Under the pieces are notes generated by a model. It searched no databases. It saw only the letters and a program-made list of their open reading frames with translations, and was not told where the DNA came from. From NCBI RefSeq assembly GCF_014646675.1, contig NZ_BMNS01000006.1, forward strand, positions 124,001 to 188,000: a stretch of DNA of 64,000 nt. The letters run 5' to 3'. This document shows, piece after piece, positions 26,213 to 35,735 of this stretch (its first letter is position 1; every line of letters begins with the position of its first letter). Made by a program: the position numbers and the translations under genes. Origin of the DNA: Lutibacter litoralis (GTDB taxonomy: Bacteria; Bacteroidota; Bacteroidia; Flavobacteriales; Flavobacteriaceae).

Positions 26213-28477
26213 TTAACTTTTAATTTGCTCTTTTTTAAACTGTTCAAATTTATTTTCAGTGGTTTTCGGCCAACTGTTATTACTTAAATCAACATCAGCG
26301 GTTTGTTGGTCTGGATCAATTGTAATTTTTTTAATGGCTTTGCTTACTGGAAAAACTTTAGTTACTTCGGTGTCATTTTTTCTCCAAATTTGAGCGGGAT
26401 ATTGTTTGCGTTCTTTGGAGCCATCTTCATATTCAAATTCTACAATAATTGGCATTACTAAATCTCCAGGTTTTTCGAATTTTAATTCATACAAATATTT
26501 TGGAGCTTTCATTGTAGTATTTTCTTCAGAAGAAAAATTTTGATTTATATAATTGGTTAATATACTATAATCTTCTGCTTTATTATTTTTTAAATCATCT
26601 GTAAATTCTTCGCTATTTTCTGAAATTAAAAATAATGAAGGTGGAATAGCATCTTTATTAATGTTATAACGCTCATAAATTTTTATAGCATCCTTTGTTG
26701 GTTTGTTGGTAATATGATATTTTTTTACTTCTTTAATACCAATATCATTGTTTCCTGTTGTATAAAACCAACCTCTCCAAAACCAATCTAAATCCATTGC
26801 CGAAGCATCTTCCATGGTTCTAAAAAAGTCGGCAGGAGTAGGGTGTTTAAACTTCCAACGTGTTGCGTAGGTTTTAAAAGCGTGGTCAAATAATTCTGGT
26901 CCCATTATGGTTTGACGGAGTATAAAAAGTCCCGCAGCAGGTTTTGCATAAGCGTTAGATCCAAAGTTGAAAACATTGTCTCCTTGAGTCATAATTGGAG
27001 CTAACCTACTTTGATCTCCTTTCATATAACGAACTATATTTTTTGGATATTTGGTCATTGGAAAAAGGATAGAGTCGTATTTATATTCTGCTAAAATTTC
27101 AACAAATGAGTTGATGCCTTCATCCATCCAAGTCCATTGACGTTCATCGGAATTAACAATCATTGGGAAAAAACTATGTCCTACTTCATGCGTAACAACA
27201 CCAATTAAACCTTTTTTTGCTCTTTCAGTATAATTACCATTTTTATCGGTTCTTCCATAGTTAAAAGAAATCATAGGATACTCCATTCCCATTTGTACAT
27301 TTACCGATGTAGCTTGTGGGTATGGATAGTCAAATGTATGTTTAGAATAGACTTCTAAAGTATTGGCAACTACTTTTGTAGAATGTTCTTGCCATAAGGT
27401 TTTGCCTTCTTCAGGGTAAAGAGAATACGCCATAACTGTTTTGTTATTTAATTTAACAGCCATTGCATCCCACATATATTTGGAAGAAGTAGCAAATGCA
27501 AAATCACGGACATTCTCTGCATATAATTTCCATGTTTTAGTTTTATTGCTTTTTTCTTTTGAAGCTGCCATTGCTTCTTCAGGTGTTACAATAAACATTG
27601 GATTGTTGTAATTAGTTTGCGCTTGTTGATATTTATTGTATTGAACTTTTGACAAAACATCTTTAGGGTTTGTTAACACACCGGTTCCATTTAAAATATA
27701 ATTTTTTGGAGTTGTAATTGATACATCAAAATTCCCAAATTCTAAAGCAAATTCACTCGATCCCCAAAATTGCATATTTTGCCAACCTTCTACATTGTTA
27801 TAAACTGCTAAACGAGGATAAAACTGTGCAATTGCATAAGCTGCTGTTCCGTCTTCAAAAATTTCAAAACCAGATCTTCCTCTATCTTCCCTATAATTAT
27901 TTATGTTGTACCACCATGTTATATTAAAAACAAACGTTTTACCAGATGCTAACGAATTTGGTAAATCAATTCGCATCATAGTATTGTTTATTGTGTGGTT
28001 TAAATCTTTTCCATTTACATCTGTTAATGTTGCAATTTTAAAACCTCCATCAAAAGGTTTTCCCATAAAGTTTTTTATAAAATTTTTAGGGGAATAAGAA
28101 ACTCTTGGTCCACCACCATTTATATCATTTCCTTTAGCATCGGCAGCACGAACGTTTTGATCAAGCTGAACCCACAAATATTCTAAATTATCTTTCGAAT
28201 TATTATGATAGGTTATTGTTTGTTTACCACTAATTTTATGATTTTCAGTATCTAAAGCAATATCCATTTTATAATCAACTTGTTGTTGAGTATATTCATA
28301 TCCAGGCGCTCCAGAAGCTGTATGTTGTTTATTTGGAGTTGGCAACTCTTCGTGTAATTGTTTAAATTTACTAATATTGTAGTGTGCTCGTTCCCCATTT
28401 TTTTGTTGATCTTCTTGGGCAAAAACCGAAGTTGAAATTATTACTGAGGAAAGTAATAAAACAAATAGTTGTTTCAT
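26213..28477 (-). CDS. Secreted M1-family metallopeptidase, copy 2
   Basis: The 754-residue paralogue of the downstream gene has the signal peptide MKQLFVLLLSSVIISTSVFAQ, the zinc site HEVGHSFFPMIVNSDERQW with WMDEG, and the GMEYP motif in VQMGMEYPMIS. Both copies share the mature N-terminus HYNISKFKQLHEELPTPN and an almost identical C-terminal third. The middle parts differ more, which suggests diverged specificity with a homogenised C-terminal region. The spacing to copy 1 is 125 bp. It is followed upstream on the same strand by a DUF6702-type gene. Confidence 0.9.
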   Translation of the reverse strand: MKQLFVLLLSSVIISTSVFAQEDQQKNGERAHYNISKFKQLHEELPTPNKQHTASGAPGYEYTQQQVDYKMDIALDTENHKISGKQTITYHNNSKDNLEYLWVQLDQNVRAADAKGNDINGGGPRVSYSPKNFIKNFMGKPFDGGFKIATLTDVNGKDLNHTINNTMMRIDLPNSLASGKTFVFNITWWYNINNYREDRGRSGFEIFEDGTAAYAIAQFYPRLAVYNNVEGWQNMQFWGSSEFALEFGNFDVSITTPKNYILNGTGVLTNPKDVLSKVQYNKYQQAQTNYNNPMFIVTPEEAMAASKEKSNKTKTWKLYAENVRDFAFATSSKYMWDAMAVKLNNKTVMAYSLYPEEGKTLWQEHSTKVVANTLEVYSKHTFDYPYPQATSVNVQMGMEYPMISFNYGRTDKNGNYTERAKKGLIGVVTHEVGHSFFPMIVNSDERQWTWMDEGINSFVEILAEYKYDSILFPMTKYPKNIVRYMKGDQSRLAPIMTQGDNVFNFGSNAYAKPAAGLFILRQTIMGPELFDHAFKTYATRWKFKHPTPADFFRTMEDASAMDLDWFWRGWFYTTGNNDIGIKEVKKYHITNKPTKDAIKIYERYNINKDAIPPSLFLISENSEEFTDDLKNNKAEDYSILTNYINQNFSSEENTTMKAPKYLYELKFEKPGDLVMPIIVEFEYEDGSKERKQYPAQIWRKNDTEVTKVFPVSKAIKKITIDPDQQTADVDLSNNSWPKTTENKFEQFKKEQIKS
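26620..26911. repeat. Near-identical tract shared by the two M1 genes (copy 2)
   Basis: Partner of 24236-24527. It encodes the region from about LISENSEEF backwards through GWFYTTGNNDIGIKEV to MGPELFDHAFKTYATRWKF. The sharp fall in identity at the 26911 side (ATTATGGTTTG against ATTATGGTATG, then divergence) marks one edge. Confidence 0.85.
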
Positions 28478-28539
28478 CTTAAATAGGATTTAGTTAAGAC
28501 TTGAAATTTAATAATTTTAACAATAAATTTAGAATGTTA

Positions 28540-29037
28540 TTAAAATTTTAACAAACCTTTATGTGTTTTTTTATTTAAATAAAAAGTTTTGTGTTTTTTG
28601 TTTGCACTTATTTTTATAATATTTTGTTGATCTTCAAAATCTCTTATTAAACAAGTATTAGTTATTTCCAGCGTTTTTAACGTTTGTACATCTGTAATTT
28701 CTAAATAAAAGCGCACAATATCATCGTCGTATTCTTTGCCAATGTATTGATAAGGTACCAGTTTATTATTTATAGTAAATTCTAGGTGTTCATTTAAATA
28801 AGTTTCAAAAGATTCATCAATAGATTCACATTCTTCTTTTGTGGCTATTTTAAGGATTGTGTTATAATCTCTATTTAGGGTAAATTCTATATCATCAATA
28901 AAAAAGCCTATGATAATTTGAATGGATTTTTTTTCTTTAACATATTCAATTTCGCATAAACTTAAATAGTATTTGTGGATAGAAAAAGCAAAAAGAGGTA
29001 CTAAAAGGAAAAAAAATAAATAATTTTTTAATTTCAT
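28540..29037 (-). CDS. Secreted DUF6702-type protein
   Basis: The 165-residue product begins with a hydrophobic signal (MKLKNYLFFFLLVPLFAFS) followed by HKYYLSLCEIEYVKEKKSIQIIIGFFIDDIEFTLN, the N-terminal pattern I associate with DUF6702. The rest is beta-rich with FYLEITDVQTLKTLEITN. This family is often found beside M1 aminopeptidase genes and carboxypeptidase-regulatory-like proteins in Flavobacteriaceae, as here. Its role is not known. It lies 62 nt upstream of M1 copy 2 and probably shares its transcript. Confidence 0.65.
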   Translation of the reverse strand: MKLKNYLFFFLLVPLFAFSIHKYYLSLCEIEYVKEKKSIQIIIGFFIDDIEFTLNRDYNTILKIATKEECESIDESFETYLNEHLEFTINNKLVPYQYIGKEYDDDIVRFYLEITDVQTLKTLEITNTCLIRDFEDQQNIIKISANKKHKTFYLNKKTHKGLLKF

Positions 29038-29144
29038 TGGTTAATATTTCAATTGTAAACGTTAGAACTTATAAGTTTTTGAAACCGTTTTGCTAATAAA
29101 CAAAAAGCATTTTAAAATACTATAATTTAATATTGAGAAAAAAA

Positions 29145-29912
29145 CTATTCTTTAATTTGATTAAACTTTCTACTTTGAACTATTAAAAAGTTTTTAATTT
29201 GAAACTCGTTGCTATTTAAATGATTATTTAAGCCATTTTCTTGACAATATTCTAAAAATAAATAAATTTTATCATCGGGAATATTTAATACATCGGTAAA
29301 AAAATTGGCTTTATAGAGTGTGAATAATTTATCAGGAAAATCTTCTATAAGTCTTTCATTTTCTTTTTGTGCTGCCTTTCTTTCTTTATTTTTTGCTCTT
29401 AAATTTTTAGTTATTAATTTAAAAATAGAAACAAAATCAACACCTGTATTTCCATAAGTTGGGTCGGTTAATTTGCGTGAATCCGGTCCTTTCTTTTGGT
29501 TATTTTCTGTTTTGTTTAAAATTATTCCTTTTTGTACATCTAAGTTGCCAAAATCCAATCGTATTTTTGGTGACAATAAAACTTCATCGAGCTCATTTAA
29601 ATCTTGTTCTAAAAAAATAAGTAACTTTTTTTCGTTAATGTGTATTTCTGAAATTTTTATAACTCTGTTGGTATAACTTATTGAAGAAAACATAATAGAA
29701 TCTCCGAGTTTAGCAAATAATGTAAATTCACCTTTGCTGTTACTTGAGGCTCCAAAGTTTTGGGTGAGGTTAAGAATATTAATATTTTCTAAAAAAATGG
29801 AATCATATTTTACAACACCTTCTATTTTTACAAGTGATTTTTGCGCAAATAAATGCACACTTATAAATAAAAATAGGAGTGAAGCGGTTTTTAGTTTTTT
29901 AGTTAATTTCAT
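29145..29912 (-). CDS. Secreted carboxypeptidase-regulatory-like protein, copy 1
   Basis: Starting at ATG 29912 gives 255 residues with the signal peptide MKLTKKLKTASLLFLFISVHLFAQ. An ATG 42 nt further up would put non-signal residues first and is not favoured. Residues about 27-110 form a CarboxypepD_reg-like beta-sandwich: VKIEGVVKYDSIFLENINIL, NSKGEFTLFAKLGDSIMFSSI and LNELDEVLLS, the same module that precedes TonB receptors, but no receptor domain follows. The C-terminal half is helical with FPDKLFTLYKANFFTDVLNI. The gene directly upstream encodes a paralogue. Role unknown, presumably envelope. Confidence 0.72.
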   Translation of the reverse strand: MKLTKKLKTASLLFLFISVHLFAQKSLVKIEGVVKYDSIFLENINILNLTQNFGASSNSKGEFTLFAKLGDSIMFSSISYTNRVIKISEIHINEKKLLIFLEQDLNELDEVLLSPKIRLDFGNLDVQKGIILNKTENNQKKGPDSRKLTDPTYGNTGVDFVSIFKLITKNLRAKNKERKAAQKENERLIEDFPDKLFTLYKANFFTDVLNIPDDKIYLFLEYCQENGLNNHLNSNEFQIKNFLIVQSRKFNQIKE

Positions 29913-30026
29913 TATATAATATGCTTTATAATTACCATATTTTATGTCCCACAATATTTATTAAAGTTATAAATTTTATCTTCAGAAATCTTTAAAATAA
30001 TCACAAAAAAACTGTTTCTAATATTT

Positions 30027-30809
30027 TTAATCTTTAATTTTGTTGTAATTGCTACTTTCTTCTTTTAAAATCTCAATAATTTCTAATAATCTATTGTTGT
30101 AATATTTAGTAGAAATATCTTTAAATTCGCAATAATCAATAAACAAATAAATTTTTTCTTTAGAAATTTTTAAACTTTTTATAAAAAAATCATCACCCAA
30201 TCGTTTTCTAAGTTGATAGGGGAATTCTTTCATTTTTTCTAGTTTTCGTTTTAATGCCCTTTCATTTTCTAGTTGTTTATTGTATTTACTACCTTGTGCA
30301 CCTCCAGCTAAATAAACAGGATTTGTAAAAGATTCAGCATTAACATCTTTTTGATAGCCAAACTCATCGCCAGGTAATTTTTTATCTAAATCACTTAATT
30401 TATAGGTAAAATTAGCTTTTGGAGTGGTATCCTTAGGAGTTTTCTTAAAATCTACATCTAAACTCCCTGTTAAACCGTGTAAAAAAACTTCATCTAAAAT
30501 ATTAATAATAGGAACTAAAGTTGTTATTATTGAAGTTGATTCGATATTATATTTTGAAACAGTTATTTTTTTATTCTGATACTGAATTGAAGAAAATAGT
30601 ATTACATCACCTTCTTTTGCTAAAATTTCGAATGAACCTTGTGTGTTACTAATGGTACCAAGTCTATTATTTAAATTAACCACATGTATATCTTTAACGG
30701 TTTTGTTTGAGCTATAAATGGATCCAGATATAGAAACTGACTCTTCTTGCGAAAAGACCTTTGTAGCAATAAAAATAAAAAAAGTAAAGTTGGTTAAAGA
30801 TAATTTCAT
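30027..30809 (-). CDS. Secreted carboxypeptidase-regulatory-like protein, copy 2
   Basis: The 260-residue paralogue of the next gene downstream has a signal peptide (MKLSLTNFTFFIFIATKVFSQ) and the same beta-sandwich (ISGSIYSSNKTVKDIHVVNL, NTQGSFEILAKEGDVILFSS, INILDEVFLHG). Its C-terminal half matches copy 1 in FPYQLRKRLGDDFFIKSLKI and EKIYLFIDYCE. Both appear to be stand-alone periplasmic proteins of one family. The pair is separated by 114 bp and by sequence divergence well beyond recent duplication. Confidence 0.72.
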   Translation of the reverse strand: MKLSLTNFTFFIFIATKVFSQEESVSISGSIYSSNKTVKDIHVVNLNNRLGTISNTQGSFEILAKEGDVILFSSIQYQNKKITVSKYNIESTSIITTLVPIINILDEVFLHGLTGSLDVDFKKTPKDTTPKANFTYKLSDLDKKLPGDEFGYQKDVNAESFTNPVYLAGGAQGSKYNKQLENERALKRKLEKMKEFPYQLRKRLGDDFFIKSLKISKEKIYLFIDYCEFKDISTKYYNNRLLEIIEILKEESSNYNKIKD

Positions 30810-30886
30810 TAAAACAAAGAACGCTAATGATATCTTAAAATATTATTAAGGCTATTGTAAACTTATGTTAAAAGCTATAAAATCAG

Positions 30887-30894
30887 TATATTTG
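30887..30894 (+). promoter_or_regulatory. -7 box TATATTTG upstream of the peptidase E gene
   Basis: TATATTTG matches TAnnTTTG and lies 16 nt before the ATG at 30911. A TTG at 30855-30857 is a little far for a -33 element. Confidence 0.5.
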
Positions 30895-30910
30895 ATAAAA
30901 TATTATTTTT

Positions 30911-31618
30911 ATGAAGAAATTACTAATTGCAAGTACTTCTACAGTTCATGGTAAAAGTTATTTAGAATATATTTTACCTGAGCTATCTGAGTTTTTTAAA
31001 GGTGTAAATGAAATTTTATTTATTCCGTATGCAAGACCTGGAGGTATTTCACACGATGCTTATACGGAAAAAGCCAGTGCTGCTTTTGAAAAAATTAATA
31101 TAAGAGTTAGGGGGATTCATGAATTTACAAATCCGTTTGGAGCTATTAATAGTGCTAAAGGAATTTTTACAGGTGGAGGAAATACTTTTTTGTTACTAAA
31201 ACAATTGTATGATACTAAAGTGATTTCAAGTTTAAAAAATGTGGTTGAAAACGGTACACCTTATTTTGGAACAAGTGCAGGTAGTAATATTACAGGCTTA
31301 ACAATCCAAAATACCAATGATATGCCAATAATTTACCCACCTAGTTTTACTTCTTTTGGGTTTATAAATTTTAATATTAATCCGCATTATTTGGATCCTG
31401 ATCCAAATTCAACACATATGGGAGAAACTAGAGAAACTCGAATAAATGAGTTTCATACGCTAAATAGTACTCCAGTTTTAGGTCTAAGAGAAGGAAGTTG
31501 GATACACGTAAAAGGAACTAAAATTGTTTTAAAAGGGTCTTTATTTGCAAGGCTATTTCAAAAAGGAAAACAACCTGTTGAGTTACCGCCAGATACAGAT
31601 TTGAACTTTTTAATGTAA
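30911..31618 (+). CDS. pepE: Peptidase E (alpha-aspartyl dipeptidase, S51)
   Basis: The 235-residue protein follows the PepE pattern: MKKLLIASTSTVHGKSYLEYILPEL, FIPYARPGG, FTGGGNTFLLLKQLY, and the nucleophile elbow GTSAGSN (Ser at about 123), then INPHYLDPDPNSTHMGETRETR and LGLREGSWIHV. It cleaves dipeptides with N-terminal aspartate in the cytoplasm. The gene is single and its stop overlaps by nine bases the stop of the convergent lipoprotein gene. Confidence 0.9.
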   Translation: MKKLLIASTSTVHGKSYLEYILPELSEFFKGVNEILFIPYARPGGISHDAYTEKASAAFEKINIRVRGIHEFTNPFGAINSAKGIFTGGGNTFLLLKQLYDTKVISSLKNVVENGTPYFGTSAGSNITGLTIQNTNDMPIIYPPSFTSFGFINFNINPHYLDPDPNSTHMGETRETRINEFHTLNSTPVLGLREGSWIHVKGTKIVLKGSLFARLFQKGKQPVELPPDTDLNFLM

Positions 31619-32344
31619 ATTTAAAGTAAGTGCAATTATTTGAGCATCGGGAGATTTTTTAACTTTTTCAGTTAAATTTTTATAGGAATTAATAACTCTT
31701 AAAGTATCAATAGTTGTGTTTTGTAATTGATCTCTCAAAAGCATTGCAGCAATATAAGAATTACTGTTTTGTGAAATATAATTATAGCTATACTCAATAT
31801 GTTCTTGTTCAATAGTTTTCATTTGATTATTAATTTCTGCTAATTTTTCAACATTATTCTCTAATCTATATTTTTGAAATTGAGGAAATAGATAACTAAT
31901 TTTTTTAAATATTTTTTTTGAATTTGATTGATAATTATTAAATTCTGTATTTAAATTCGATCCTTTTATAAGGTTGTTTTCCAAATCATTAGCGTCAATT
32001 TGTATTGCTATTTCTGCATTTTCTACTATTAATATTACGGTGTTGGAGTAATGTTTAAAGCTTAGAGCAAAACGTTCTGGATATTCAACAAAACCATTAA
32101 ATAAAAAGTTATTGTTAGTTACATTTGACGAATCTATAATGATTAAAGAATTTTCGAAAATTTTATTGAGATATACTTTTTGAGGATAAAAATTTTTTAA
32201 TGTTCCATTAATTTTAAAGGTGTTTTTTTTAAAAGAAACTATTTTATTTTTTGGAAGAGTTTCATTTTTACAAGCCATTAAAATAAGAGCACAACTACAA
32301 ATAAAAAATAACTTTTTTAGTGTAGTTGTGAAATTTATATTCAT
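31610..32344 (-). CDS. DUF4369-like lipoprotein
   Basis: The 244-residue product has a lipoprotein signal (KKLFFICSCALILMAC) after a short N-terminal extension. Residues about 40-130 (FKINGTLKNFYPQKVYLNK, IDSSNVTNNNFLFNGFVEYPERFALSF) look like DUF4369, the beta domain that in Bacteroidota is usually fused to a TlpA-type thioredoxin. Here a helical region follows and the protein ends without any CxxC thioredoxin part, so it is either a stand-alone member or a shortened relative. Convergent with pepE. Function unknown. Confidence 0.65.
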   Translation of the reverse strand: MNINFTTTLKKLFFICSCALILMACKNETLPKNKIVSFKKNTFKINGTLKNFYPQKVYLNKIFENSLIIIDSSNVTNNNFLFNGFVEYPERFALSFKHYSNTVILIVENAEIAIQIDANDLENNLIKGSNLNTEFNNYQSNSKKIFKKISYLFPQFQKYRLENNVEKLAEINNQMKTIEQEHIEYSYNYISQNSNSYIAAMLLRDQLQNTTIDTLRVINSYKNLTEKVKKSPDAQIIALTLNLH

Positions 32345-32460
32345 TGTTAATTGTTAAAAAAAATTATTTTAATAACACTAGCTTCTATATAAGAATTGCT
32401 GTAACTTTTTTAAAGAATATTACACAAGAAACTTATTGAATATGAAATAAAGTAATAGTT

Positions 32461-33603
32461 TTAGTAATTTACATATTCAATAATTTCAATACCATAACCT
32501 GTCATACCAACTCTTTTTCTAAAAGTTGAAGCATTAGAAAGTACTTTTAATTTTGTAATTCCAAGATCGTGTAATATTTGAGCGCCAATACCAAAATCTT
32601 TTTCATCCATTTTTAAATTTGGAATGTAGGTTTGGTTTTTAGCTTGACTTTCTTTTAAGATTGCTAATCTCGCAAGTAAATTAAAAGATTGATTTTCTTG
32701 ATTAATAAATACAATTGCACCTTTACCAGCTTTATTAATTGCGTCAAATACACCTTTTAATTTGTCATCTGGGTTTTTAGTAAGCGTTCCTAAAATATCA
32801 TTATTTACAAGGGTAGAGTTAACTTTAACAAGAACTTCTTCATCTTCATTCCAAGTACCTTTAGTTAAAGATAAATGTACCTGTTTGTTGGTAGTTTGCT
32901 TGTATGCTCTTAATCTATAATCGCCAAAACGAGTATTAATTGTAAATTCTTCGGTAAGTTCAATTAAAGAATCGTGTTGCATTCGATATTCAACCAATTT
33001 TTCAATCGAAATAATTTTTAAATCGAATTGTTGTGCAATTTTTGCTAACTGAGGAAGTCTTGCCATTGTACCGTCCTCATTCATAATTTCAACAATAACC
33101 CCTGCCGGTTTTAACCCAGCTAAACGCGCTAAATCTATAATAGCCTCCGTATGTCCAGTTCTTCTCAAGACACCACCTTCACGTGCTTTTAATGGAAATA
33201 TATGTCCTGGTCTGCTTAAATCGTGCGGTCTAGTAGCGCTATCTGTTAACGATTTTACAGTAATTGCTCTGTCATGTGCTGAAATTCCAGTTGTAACACC
33301 TTTTCCATGATAATCAACAGAAACAGTAAATGCAGTTCCAAGAGGATCGGTATTAAGACCAACCATTAAGTCTAAATTTAATTCTTGACACCTTTTTTCT
33401 GTAATTGGAGTACAAATAAGTCCTCTACCGTTAGTAGCCATGAAGTTAATCATTTCTGGAGTTACTTTATCAGCAGCAGCAACAAAATCGCCTTCATTTT
33501 CTCTGTTTTCATCATCAACTACTATTACTACTTTTCCATTTTTTATATCAGAAATAGCTTCTTCAATAGTATTTAATTTTATTTCTTTTGTTGACATTTT
33601 CAT
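32461..33603 (-). CDS. ribBA: 3,4-dihydroxy-2-butanone-4-phosphate synthase with degenerate GTP cyclohydrolase II domain
   Basis: Residues about 10-205 are a complete RibB domain: [46 protein letters not shown] (quoted in parts) and [18 protein letters not shown]. It makes the four-carbon unit of riboflavin from ribulose 5-phosphate. Residues about 210-380 align with GTP cyclohydrolase II but lack its hallmarks: no zinc Cys triad ([16 protein letters not shown] replaces the SECLTGD...RCDCG region), NQENQS replaces RQEGRG. The fold-defining [13 protein letters not shown] and [10 protein letters not shown] remain. The second half is therefore probably not catalytic. It is the last gene of the tpx-to-ribBA run. 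Confidence 0.88.
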   Translation of the reverse strand: MKMSTKEIKLNTIEEAISDIKNGKVVIVVDDENRENEGDFVAAADKVTPEMINFMATNGRGLICTPITEKRCQELNLDLMVGLNTDPLGTAFTVSVDYHGKGVTTGISAHDRAITVKSLTDSATRPHDLSRPGHIFPLKAREGGVLRRTGHTEAIIDLARLAGLKPAGVIVEIMNEDGTMARLPQLAKIAQQFDLKIISIEKLVEYRMQHDSLIELTEEFTINTRFGDYRLRAYKQTTNKQVHLSLTKGTWNEDEEVLVKVNSTLVNNDILGTLTKNPDDKLKGVFDAINKAGKGAIVFINQENQSFNLLARLAILKESQAKNQTYIPNLKMDEKDFGIGAQILHDLGITKLKVLSNASTFRKRVGMTGYGIEIIEYVNY

Positions 33604-33609
33604 AATTGA

Positions 33610-35055
33610 TTAATTGATTTTTTTAGTAAATCTATTGAAAAACTTTTTTATAGAATCCAATACAGAATCTATATTAAATATACCCATTCCTTGTGTAGCT
33701 CTTCGCGTTAATAAAATACCAAAAGGAAGTAATATTAGTGTTGAAATCCAACCGCCCAATAAGGTGGTAATAGCACTTTCTTCTGATAAATTTTTACCGA
33801 ATTGTGATATGAAAAAGTAAATTACAAAAATTGTAATAGCCATAATCATCGGTAATCCAAAGCCTCCTTTTCGTATAATCGAGCCCAAAGGAGCCCCAAT
33901 AAAAAATAGAACAAGACAAGCTAAAGAAAAAGAAAAACGATAGTTATACTCGTAATCATATAAATTTAGACGTTTTCGGTCTCTTTTTATTTTTTCTTGT
34001 TGGTTATTAATTCTGTCAGTAGCACGTTTTAATATTTGAAGGGCTTCTCCCAGAATAATTGTTTTATTTCCTATGGAAAAATTATCTAATATTTCGGGTT
34101 TTAAAATAGTATCTCTAATAGAGTCGGGATATTTATATAATCTATTTGCTTTAACAATATTATAAAAATTAGTAGAACGTTCTTCTAAATATTTGTCATA
34201 ATTAGATTTTTCTACTTTTGAAATAGAATCTAATTGATTAATACTTAACATACCATGATGTTGGGTTATATCTTCATTATCTAAATCTTTATCATTATTA
34301 AATGAAGATATATCAATATTAATTGTGTATGTGTCAAACGTAGCTGCCGAAGCGGGCATTTTTTTCCGTTCATTTTGAGACATTGACCGTTTGCTATGTT
34401 CTTCGTAATAATTACCATTTTGCAATGTTAAGGTCATATATTTACTACCTTCTTCTGTAGAAATCTCACCTTTTTCGGCAGTAATTATTTTTACTTTTCC
34501 TTGGCTAAGTGTTAAATCTGCAATTTGAACTTTTTTAAGCAAATTTTCTTCTTCTCCATATTTTTCATCAAATTTTATGTTAAAGCCAGGTATTTCTGTA
34601 TTAAAAGCTCCTGGAACCAGTGCTAATGCTGGTTTTTTCTTTTTCATATTTAAATAAAGATTCTTTTGTTTTAATGTTGCCCAAGGATATACATTATTTA
34701 AAAACACAAAATTTAAACCACTTAATAGGATTGTTAAAATAATTAATGGTTTAATTACTCTTTTTAAAGAAATTCCGGCAGATTTTATTGCTGCAAATTC
34801 ATAATTTTCAGATAAATTACCCAATGCCATAATAGATGATAACAAAATACCAATTGGAAGGGCAGTAGGTGTTAAAATAAGTGATAAATAACCGAGAAAT
34901 TTTAAAATAAAAAAGATGTCGATTCCTTTACCAGCTATTTCGTCAAAGGCCAACCAAAGTGCTTGCATTACCAACACAAATAGAACCACAAAAAAAGTGG
35001 CTAATAAAGGCTGTAAAAAGCTTTTTAAAATGTATTTATCAAATATTTTCAACAC
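33610..35055 (-). CDS. LptF/LptG-family permease
   Basis: The 481-residue inner-membrane protein has the YjgP/YjgQ start ([26 protein letters not shown]), about six membrane helices in two groups of three, and a large central periplasmic domain. The C-terminal group includes [25 protein letters not shown]. It forms part of the ABC exporter LptBFG that extracts lipopolysaccharide for transport to the outer membrane. Only one such gene is here; the partner permease and LptB lie elsewhere. It starts 3 nt after the LolA-like gene and ends 6 nt before ribBA. Confidence 0.9.
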   Translation of the reverse strand: MLKIFDKYILKSFLQPLLATFFVVLFVLVMQALWLAFDEIAGKGIDIFFILKFLGYLSLILTPTALPIGILLSSIMALGNLSENYEFAAIKSAGISLKRVIKPLIILTILLSGLNFVFLNNVYPWATLKQKNLYLNMKKKKPALALVPGAFNTEIPGFNIKFDEKYGEEENLLKKVQIADLTLSQGKVKIITAEKGEISTEEGSKYMTLTLQNGNYYEEHSKRSMSQNERKKMPASAATFDTYTINIDISSFNNDKDLDNEDITQHHGMLSINQLDSISKVEKSNYDKYLEERSTNFYNIVKANRLYKYPDSIRDTILKPEILDNFSIGNKTIILGEALQILKRATDRINNQQEKIKRDRKRLNLYDYEYNYRFSFSLACLVLFFIGAPLGSIIRKGGFGLPMIMAITIFVIYFFISQFGKNLSEESAITTLLGGWISTLILLPFGILLTRRATQGMGIFNIDSVLDSIKKFFNRFTKKIN

Positions 35056-35058
35056 TAT

Positions 35059-35712
35059 TTAATTTGGTTCAGAGATTGTATATTTTTTTTGATCTCTGTA
35101 GGTTGCCTTGTCAAAGATAAAAAGCTTTTCTGAAATAGGTTGATTTGTTTTAAAAGTTCTTACTTCAAGTGTTGTAATTGTGTTATTATCTCCAATTTCA
35201 ATAATATTATAAATATGTTTTGTTTTTATATCAATTCCTACCATTACCTCTTTAATTTCAGAATTGCTATCAATTGGAATTAGTTTTACATATTGTATTT
35301 TAATACCTTTTATAGTTTTTAGAGCATCCATTTTATAGGTAAATCCATTTTTATAAAATGAAAACATTTTTGAAGGTGTTAACGTAGTATTATTATTTTC
35401 TGAAGTATTTTGAATAATTACTTCTTCGTCTTCGTGGATAATAAGATATGTTTTTTTACCATCAAAAATTTGTTCGGTACCCATATAATTTAAATGGTAA
35501 TTTTCTCCTTTAAGAGTAACACTTCCTATCGTTTCTTGATGTACATCGGCGTCATTATTATCTAATCTATGGTTAAATTCGAGATAGATATTTTTATAGC
35601 TTTCTACTTTTTTAGCAACTTCATCTAACAAAGCTTTTGCTTTTGCTGATTCTTGACTAAAGGAATTTATAGTAAATAAAAAAACACTTAGTACTATTAT
35701 TAATTTTTTCAT
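35059..35712 (-). CDS. LolA-like periplasmic lipoprotein carrier
   Basis: The 217-residue protein has a signal peptide (MKKLIIVLSVFLFTINSFSQ) and a LolA-type beta-sandwich: YKNIYLEFNHRLDNN, GSVTLKGENYHLNYMGTEQIFDGKKTYLII and TPSKMFSFYKNGFTYKMD. In Proteobacteria LolA ferries lipoproteins from the inner to the outer membrane; Bacteroidota homologues next to ftsK and lptF are usually annotated the same way. Position between ftsK (23 nt) and the LptF/G permease (3 nt) supports an envelope-biogenesis role. Confidence 0.82.
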   Translation of the reverse strand: MKKLIIVLSVFLFTINSFSQESAKAKALLDEVAKKVESYKNIYLEFNHRLDNNDADVHQETIGSVTLKGENYHLNYMGTEQIFDGKKTYLIIHEDEEVIIQNTSENNNTTLTPSKMFSFYKNGFTYKMDALKTIKGIKIQYVKLIPIDSNSEIKEVMVGIDIKTKHIYNIIEIGDNNTITTLEVRTFKTNQPISEKLFIFDKATYRDQKKYTISEPN

Positions 35713-35735
35713 AATTCACATGTAAACATTAACTT

